A stretch of 54,645 bases of DNA from Gemmatimonadota bacterium. GTDB taxonomy: Bacteria; Gemmatimonadota; Gemmatimonadetes; Gemmatimonadales; Gemmatimonadaceae. How positions within the stretch are numbered: position 1 is the first letter of the stretch; every line of letters begins with the position of its first letter. Shown here one piece after another: positions 49,700 through 54,645 of this stretch. Location: positions 1-54,645 of the forward strand of contig PMYN01000118.1 in the NCBI GenBank assembly GCA_003171215.1. Direction: 5' to 3'. The notes beneath the pieces are model-generated. The model worked only from the letters and a program-made list of their open reading frames with translations. It did no database searches and was not told the DNA's origin. The translations under genes were made by a program, and so were the position numbers.

Positions 49700-50542
49700 T
49701 CAGCGAAGCTCCCGTCCGCCGCCGGGGATGTTCCCCGACCGAGCGCTGCGCGTCACGGATCGCGTGACCAGCGCCACCACGAACAGCGACGCCGCGACGA
49801 CAATGATTAGCGGCCCCTGCTCCACGTGCAGGCGGGGCGCGAGGAGTGCGCCGGCGAGCGTCGAGGTGATCGCGAGCGCCACCGAGGCGGTTTGGAGCGT
49901 CCGCAGATTGTGCGCCAGGAAGGTCGCCGTGACCGCAGGGATGATGATCAGCGATCCCATCAGCAGCACGCCCAGAAATCGCAGTCCCAGCCCGACGGTC
50001 AATGCGAACATGAGCAAGAAGACGAGATTGGTTTGCGACACATCGATGCCGCTCGCGCTCGCGAGCTCGGGCGAGACGAGTGCGATGACCAGCCGACTGC
50101 GCGCGCGCATTACATAGGCGATCACTACTGCTGACGCCGCGAGTCCGAAGAGCAGCTCGATGCGTCCCGCGGCGTGCGCGCCGCCGAACAGCGCGGCGAA
50201 CAGTTCCTCGCCCGACGCAAGCATGCTGCCGATCGCCAGTGCTGCGGAGAACACCACGCCGATCACGGCTTCCGTCGGCAGGCGAGTCTTGTGCTCGAGC
50301 GCCCAGATGAGCAGGCTGCCGAGGAACAGTGCCGCGAGGCCTCCCAACACCGGGTTGACATGCAGGAGAATGGCGATCGCCACGCCGGGGAGCGCGACGT
50401 GCGAGACGGCGTCGGAGGCCAGTGCCATGCGGCGCATGACGGTCACGGAGCCGATGAGTCCGGCGGCTGCCGCCATCGCCACGAGGAGCAGCAGGTCAGT
50501 CGGTGTCACGCGATTCGTGATGGTGGTAGCGCACTGGCGCAC
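49700..50542 (-). CDS. Metal ABC transporter permease, ZnuB/MntB (ABC-3) family
   Basis: The 280-residue permease has about eight TM segments and the ABC-3 signature VTVMRRMALASDAVSHVALPGVAIAILL near the start, plus LRFLGVLLMGSLIIIPAVTATFLAHN. Such permeases import zinc, manganese or iron with an ABC ATPase and a periplasmic binding protein. The GTG at 50542 has AGGAAG 8 nt upstream; a GTG at 50509 is the alternative. Either way it overlaps the ATPase gene. No binding-protein gene is found nearby. It is the last gene of the four-gene ABC operon. Confidence 0.87.
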   Translation of the reverse strand: MRQCATTITNRVTPTDLLLLVAMAAAAGLIGSVTVMRRMALASDAVSHVALPGVAIAILLHVNPVLGGLAALFLGSLLIWALEHKTRLPTEAVIGVVFSAALAIGSMLASGEELFAALFGGAHAAGRIELLFGLAASAVVIAYVMRARSRLVIALVSPELASASGIDVSQTNLVFLLMFALTVGLGLRFLGVLLMGSLIIIPAVTATFLAHNLRTLQTASVALAITSTLAGALLAPRLHVEQGPLIIVVAASLFVVALVTRSVTRSARSGNIPGGGRELR

Positions 50543-51224
50543 CGTACGCTTCCTGCAGGTGCTCCGGCGTGAGAATGTCGAGCGGAGGCCCGAGAAATGT
50601 CCGCCACCGCGACAGGCAGAGCACGGTGTCCGCGTACCGATAGACGAGACTCAGCTCGTGCGAGATGATGAGCACGGTGAGTCCCTCTTCGGCCTGGAGA
50701 CGGCTGAACAGCGCATAGATCCCTTCTTTCCCCGGCTCATCAATGCCGGCAGTCGGCTCGTCGAAGAGGAGCAGTGTCGGGTGCCCCATCAACGCAAACG
50801 CGACGAGCAGGCGCTGGAACTGGCCACCCGACAACGTGCCGAGCGGCTGCGCGGCAAAGCGTGAGTCGAGCGCCACGAGATTCAGCACGCGCGTCACGTC
50901 GGTGGACGGCACGCCGGAGACGTCGGCGCGCGCGTTCAGGAAATCGAGACCCGTCAGTGGCAGGTCGCGCTGAAGGTCGAGCTTCTGCGGGACGTATCCG
51001 ATGCGCGTGCCCGCGGCGAAACGGATGGTACCCGTACTCGGCACGACACCGATGAGCGCCCGGAACAACACGGTCTTCCCGGCGCCGCTCGGGCCGATGA
51101 TCGCGAGCGACGTCCCGGCCGCGACTCGGAAGCTCAGGTCGTCGAGCACGCGGGTCGCGCCGAACGCGACCGACAAGTGCTCGACTTCGAGGGCCGGCGA
51201 GGGACTGCCTTCAGGCGCCGTCAT
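50496..51224 (-). CDS. Metal-type ABC transporter ATPase
   Basis: The 242-residue ATPase has Walker A GPSGAGKTV, Q-loop region YVPQKLDLQRDLPLT, signature LSGGQFQRLLVAFALM, Walker B TLLLFDEPTAGID and switch ISHELSLVYRYAD. The PQKLD and PLTGLDFL patterns and the ABC-3 permease partner fit ZnuC/MntA-type ATPases. The tail is His-rich (VRYHHHESRD), which could bind metal. I use the ATG at 51224; the frame extends to 51347 inside the upstream permease gene. The stop of that gene lies 17 nt upstream, so the four genes form one operon. Confidence 0.85.
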   Translation of the reverse strand: MTAPEGSPSPALEVEHLSVAFGATRVLDDLSFRVAAGTSLAIIGPSGAGKTVLFRALIGVVPSTGTIRFAAGTRIGYVPQKLDLQRDLPLTGLDFLNARADVSGVPSTDVTRVLNLVALDSRFAAQPLGTLSGGQFQRLLVAFALMGHPTLLLFDEPTAGIDEPGKEGIYALFSRLQAEEGLTVLIISHELSLVYRYADTVLCLSRWRTFLGPPLDILTPEHLQEAYGAPVRYHHHESRDTD

Positions 51225-51240
51225 CTGTGCAGGCTCATGC

Positions 51241-52062
51241 CTAGCGCACGATCCCTTCGTAGAGGTTCGCGGCGATTCCCACGAGCACCAGGAACACGGC
51301 CAGGAGGACGAGCAGGTCAGTCCCCAACCCGGCTGTGCCCTCACCACCCTCGATCATGAGCGCGCGGAGGGCGTTCACGAGATAAGTCAGCGGGTTGAGT
51401 GCTGAGATCGTGCGCAACCACGGCGGCATCATCGACAGCGGATAGATCGCGTTACTCGCGAAGAAGAGCGGCATCGTGAGCACTTGGCCCACCCCCATGA
51501 AGCGTTCGCGCGTCTTCACGAGGCACGCGATGACGAACGAGAACGTGGAGAAGAGCGCACCCCCGAGGACGACCACGAGCGCCACGCCCATCAGGCTCAT
51601 GACATCGGTGCGCAGGCGCACCCCGAGGACCGCCGCGAGGGCCAGGATGATCACCGCCTGCGCCAGCGCCCGTAGTCCGGCGGAGATGGCTTTGCCGAAC
51701 ACCAGCGAAGAGCGCGATGCCGGACTGACGAGCAGCTTGTGCACGACGCCGAGGTCTCGCTCCCAAATCACCGCGAGCCCGTAGAAGATCGCGCTGAAGA
51801 GGACGCTCTGTGCGAGCACGCCGGGGGCCAGGTAGTCGAGGTACCGCATCGTGCCGGTGGGGATGGCGCGGGTCCGGGTGAATACCTGGCCGAACACAAT
51901 CAACCAGAGCGCGGGTTGGATGGCGCGGGTCAGCAACTCCGTCGGCTCGCGCCCGATCTTCGCGATCTCCATTTGCGCTACGGCCAGCGAGTGCCGGCCG
52001 AAACCGAGGACGTGCCGGTTAACCCAGCCGCTCGGCGGTGTTCCGAGTGTTGACGACGTCAC
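51241..52062 (-). CDS. ABC-2 type export permease (DrrB-like)
   Basis: The 273-residue protein has six TM segments and the ABC-2 pattern: RAIQPALWLIVFGQVF, the conserved LAPGVLAQSVLFSAIFYGLAVIWERDLGVVHKLLVSPASR and FASNAIYPLSMMPPWLRTISALNPLTYLVNALR. This is the permease of a drug, lipid or polysaccharide exporter of the daunorubicin-resistance type. The GTG at 52062 has GGAAG about 6 nt upstream and overlaps the end of the ATPase gene by 44 nt. The substrate is unknown. Confidence 0.88.
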   Translation of the reverse strand: MTSSTLGTPPSGWVNRHVLGFGRHSLAVAQMEIAKIGREPTELLTRAIQPALWLIVFGQVFTRTRAIPTGTMRYLDYLAPGVLAQSVLFSAIFYGLAVIWERDLGVVHKLLVSPASRSSLVFGKAISAGLRALAQAVIILALAAVLGVRLRTDVMSLMGVALVVVLGGALFSTFSFVIACLVKTRERFMGVGQVLTMPLFFASNAIYPLSMMPPWLRTISALNPLTYLVNALRALMIEGGEGTAGLGTDLLVLLAVFLVLVGIAANLYEGIVR

Positions 52063-52837
52063 GATAGCTTCCTCCCTCGGTGATGACTCCGACCGCAAAG
52101 TGCGCGAAGACGTCGTCAAGCGTGGCGGACGGCCCAACGCGCTGCTTCAACTCGGCCACCGTGCCAGTCGCTGCCAGGCGACCGCCATTCATGATGGCCA
52201 GCCGATCGCAGAGCTGTTCCGCCTCGTCCATGTCATGCGTCGTGATGAGCACCGTCATCGCGTAGCGTGTTCGGGACTCACGCAGGCGCTCCCACACGGC
52301 ATGGCGCGCCATCGGATCGAGCCCGATCGTCGGCTCATCGAGAAATAGGACGGCGGGCCGGTGGAGCAGAGCCTGCGCCACCTCGAGCCGGCGCACCATG
52401 CCGCCGGAGTAAGTCCGCACCATGGCGCGGGCCGCGTCGGTCAGGCCCATGAACTGGAGCGCGTCGTCGATGCGTGCTGCTTGCTCCTTCCGTGGCACAT
52501 CGTACAACTTCGCCGACAGTAACAGATTCTCGTAGCCGGACAGCGCACCGTCTGCCGAGATGAGCTGCGGCACGTATCCGATTTGGCGCCGCACTGCGGC
52601 GGGCTCACGGACGACATCGTGTCCGGCGACCGTCGCGCGACCCGACGATGGCGGCAGGAGCGTGGTCAGCATCTTCACCGTGGTCGACTTGCCAGCGCCA
52701 TTCGGGCCCAGAAGTCCGAAGATGATGCCGGACGCGATCTCCAGATCGAGGCGGTCGACGGCGACAAGCTCGCCGAACCTCCGCGTGAGCGCCTGCGTGA
52801 GAACGGCGGGCCGAACGGGTAACTCGAACTCGGACAT
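52019..52837 (-). CDS. ABC exporter ATPase, DrrA/daunorubicin-resistance family
   Basis: The 272-residue ATPase has Walker A GPNGAGKSTT, the conserved IGYVPQLISADGALSGYENL, signature TYSGGMVRRLEVAQAL, Walker B VLFLDEPTIGLD and switch TTHDMDEAEQLCD. The C-terminal extension ending in VVNTRNTAERLG is typical of DrrA-like proteins. It pairs with the ABC-2 permease that follows. It is the first gene of an operon that continues into a metal-type ABC ATPase and permease. The 130-nt gap to the divergent MacA-like gene contains TATCCT (52891-52896) as one possible -10 for the plus strand. Confidence 0.9.
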   Translation of the reverse strand: MSEFELPVRPAVLTQALTRRFGELVAVDRLDLEIASGIIFGLLGPNGAGKSTTVKMLTTLLPPSSGRATVAGHDVVREPAAVRRQIGYVPQLISADGALSGYENLLLSAKLYDVPRKEQAARIDDALQFMGLTDAARAMVRTYSGGMVRRLEVAQALLHRPAVLFLDEPTIGLDPMARHAVWERLRESRTRYAMTVLITTHDMDEAEQLCDRLAIMNGGRLAATGTVAELKQRVGPSATLDDVFAHFAVGVITEGGSYRDVVNTRNTAERLG

Positions 52838-52967
52838 AAGTGAATGTGTATCGGCCCACCCGGCTCGGCGCGAGAGCGAGACTCCTTCAGTATCCTAGAG
52901 GAAATCCCGACAACACGGTGGCCTTCGCCCGACACTGTCGCGCACCCTCGGGAGGTAACGTCATCGA

Positions 52968-54344
52968 GTGGATCAGGAAGACTCGCCCGTCGCCGTGGCC
53001 ACTCCGCCCGGCGGAATCGCGCGGAACCCGGTGCGCGCCCGCCCGGTCCGCGAGCCCCGGGATGCTCGTGAGACTCCCGATATTGCAACGACGCTGGGTC
53101 TCGCGGGATCGGCGGCTCCGCGTCAGCGATTCTGGCGGCGCCCAAAGTTTTGGATCATCGGAGCGGTCATCGCCATCGGCGCGGCGACGTACTACTTCAT
53201 GCGCGGGGCGCCGTTACCAGTACAATACAGCACGGTCAACGCGCGACGCGGTGACCTCGCGGTCTCGGTGACCGCGACGGGAACGCTCGCACCGCTGGAT
53301 ACGGTGATCGTCGGCACCGAGGTGTCGGGCGTCATCGACGCCGTCGCCGTCGATTACAACGATCGCGTGCACAAGGGCGAGACGCTCGCCGTCGTGAACA
53401 CCGATCTCCTGCGCGCGCAGATATCGCAGAGTCGGGCAGCCATTGGCGCTGCGGTCGCCGCGCGACAACAGACAGCCGCCACGCTGGCCCAGGCACGCGA
53501 TCAGGGGGCGCGCGCCGAAGCGCTCTTCAAGGCGGCAGTGATGTCGGCGCAGGACGTCGCGACCACGCGTGGCGATCTGGGACGCGCGCTGGCCGCGGAT
53601 TCGAGCGCCAGTGCACAGGTCGACGTTGCGACGGCGGCACTGCAGGTGCAGCTGACGACCCTGCAGAAGGCGACGATTCGCGCTCCGATCGACGGCATCG
53701 TCCTCGAACGACAGGTGGAGCCCGGGCGCACCGTCGCCGCGACGTTCCAGACGCCGGTGCTGTTCGTGCTGGCCGCCGACCTTCGGCACATGACGCTCGC
53801 GCTCAACGTCGACGAGGCCGACATCGGACAGGTGAAAGCCGGCGAGCGCGCCGACTTCACCGTTGATGCCTACCCCGACCACGTGTTCACGGGTACGGTC
53901 CGGACAGTGCACAACGCCGCGATAATGGTCGAGGGCGTCGTGACGTACCAGGCGATTCTCGATGTGGCGAACGACGATCTGCTGTTGAGGCCGGGAATGA
54001 CCGCCGCGGCGACGGTCAAGACCACGGCCCTCCACGATGCGCTGCTCGTGCCGAACGCCGCGCTCCGATTCACGCCCGCCGAAGGACCTGCGGCGGGCGC
54101 CACTGGCGCACCCTCAGGGCACCGGGTCTGGACCCTCAAGAAGGGCAGCCCATCGGCGATTCCGGTGAGCATCGGCCTGTCGGACGGTCTATGGACGCAG
54201 CTGACGGCCGGCGCGGTCGAGCCGGGAATGCAGCTCGTTACCGGAATCGCACTGGCAAAGAACGCGAACCATGCGGGATCGGCGCCGCCTCGCACGGATT
54301 CGAGCCGCACAAAGATGTCGCTCAGGATGCCGCGTGGCGGCTAG
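52968..54344 (+). CDS. macA: MacA-like periplasmic adaptor of an ABC efflux system
   Basis: The 458-residue adaptor has a cytoplasmic start of about 58 residues and one TM segment (FWIIGAVIAIGAATYYFM). It then has the membrane-fusion order: barrel-sandwich half (NARRGDLAVSVTATGTLAPLDTVIVGTEVSG), a hairpin of about 100 residues, second half (ATIRAPIDGIVLERQVEPGRTV), beta-barrel (DEADIGQVKAGERADFTVDAYP) and membrane-proximal domain. It connects a MacB permease to a TolC channel. The GTG start has GGAGGT 11 nt upstream. The N-terminal cytoplasmic part is longer than in E. coli MacA. The next gene overlaps its end by 11 nt. Confidence 0.88.
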   Translation: MDQEDSPVAVATPPGGIARNPVRARPVREPRDARETPDIATTLGLAGSAAPRQRFWRRPKFWIIGAVIAIGAATYYFMRGAPLPVQYSTVNARRGDLAVSVTATGTLAPLDTVIVGTEVSGVIDAVAVDYNDRVHKGETLAVVNTDLLRAQISQSRAAIGAAVAARQQTAATLAQARDQGARAEALFKAAVMSAQDVATTRGDLGRALAADSSASAQVDVATAALQVQLTTLQKATIRAPIDGIVLERQVEPGRTVAATFQTPVLFVLAADLRHMTLALNVDEADIGQVKAGERADFTVDAYPDHVFTGTVRTVHNAAIMVEGVVTYQAILDVANDDLLLRPGMTAAATVKTTALHDALLVPNAALRFTPAEGPAAGATGAPSGHRVWTLKKGSPSAIPVSIGLSDGLWTQLTAGAVEPGMQLVTGIALAKNANHAGSAPPRTDSSRTKMSLRMPRGG

Positions 54345-54645
54345 CACAGGCGGAGCCGCCGCCGCGCCGCTGCTCGCGCTCACCGCCATCTCGAAGATCT
54401 ACGGTCAGGGGGACAGCGCGGTCGCCGCGCTGAGCGGCGTCAACCTCCGGATCGACCAGGGCGAGTTTCTCGCCATCATGGGGCCCAGCGGCTCCGGCAA
54501 ATCGACCTGCATGAACATTCTCGGATGCCTCGACACGCCGACGACGGGTTCGTATTCGTTTCGCGGAGTCGAGGTCACGCGGCTGACGCGCCATCAGCGC
54601 GCGCTGCTGCGCCGGCACTATCTCGGCTTCGTCTTCCAGGGATTC
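54334..54645 (+). CDS. macB: MacB-type ABC transporter ATPase, 5' part (runs off window)
   Basis: The first 104 residues are visible: a short Ala/Gly-rich start, LLALTAISKIYGQGDSAVAAL, Walker A GPSGSGKSTCMNILGCLD and the Q-loop region YLGFVFQGF at the edge. The NILGCLD and YFGFVFQ-type patterns are typical of MacB/LolD ATPases. Whether a fused permease domain follows cannot be seen. The GTG start overlaps the macA stop, which supports a MacAB operon. Confidence 0.88.
   Translation, partial: MAASTGGAAAAPLLALTAISKIYGQGDSAVAALSGVNLRIDQGEFLAIMGPSGSGKSTCMNILGCLDTPTTGSYSFRGVEVTRLTRHQRALLRRHYLGFVFQGF

Overview
The window is high-GC bacterial chromosome, most likely from a Gemmatimonadota (Gemmatimonas-like) organism. 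This is an inference from the protein repertoire: large TonB-dependent receptors with carboxypeptidase-regulatory-like N-termini, a BIG2-type lipoprotein metalloprotease, many GTG starts with 1-4 nt gene overlaps, LPS heptosyltransferase and outer-membrane chaperones (diderm cell). No species can be named from sequence alone.

Layout. 1-9.0 kb is a heavy-metal/envelope locus: a czcCBA-type RND efflux operon on the minus strand, two small divergent secreted Cys/His proteins, and a TonB-dependent receptor. 9.1-11.1 kb encodes a zinc metalloprotease lipoprotein. 11.4-21.0 kb is a tightly overlapping 11-gene minus-strand directon running from waaF through a ROK kinase, a PfkB kinase, a STAS/HATPase protein, a STAS-winged-helix protein, a small barrel protein and a trans-sulfuration PLP enzyme to ftsE-ftsX-envC and nfo. 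21.1-39.8 kb is mostly core housekeeping: lepA, a DUF58/BatA pair, mfd, two parvulin chaperones, pdxA, a CNNM/CorC protein, a CDF zinc exporter, a PilT-like ATPase with a duplicated N-domain, typA, an acidic micro-protein and tRNA-Ile(GAT).

From the tRNA onward (39.9-54.6 kb) the content becomes accessory: an S1/P1 nuclease, an Oar-like TonB receptor, a truncated LysR next to a truncated SDR, a cupin, a zinc alcohol dehydrogenase, a FecR/DUF6600 protein, a four-gene ABC operon mixing an ABC-2 exporter with a metal-type ABC importer core, and a MacA-MacB efflux system running off the end. Two complementary pieces of the tRNA-Ile 3' half lie 37 bp and 4.8 kb downstream of the intact tRNA, which points to past recombination at this tRNA.

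The intergenic regions are unusually structured: long inverted repeats at gene ends (11.1-11.4, 21.05-21.15, 33.25-33.42, 37.40-37.55 kb), a dispersed repeat present in at least four places, and two copies of a roughly 97-bp three-stem hairpin with a compensatory base-pair change between copies. The best candidate for an undescribed system is the translationally coupled trio HATPase-STAS / STAS-winged-helix / small barrel protein embedded behind two sugar kinases (16.3-18.0 kb).
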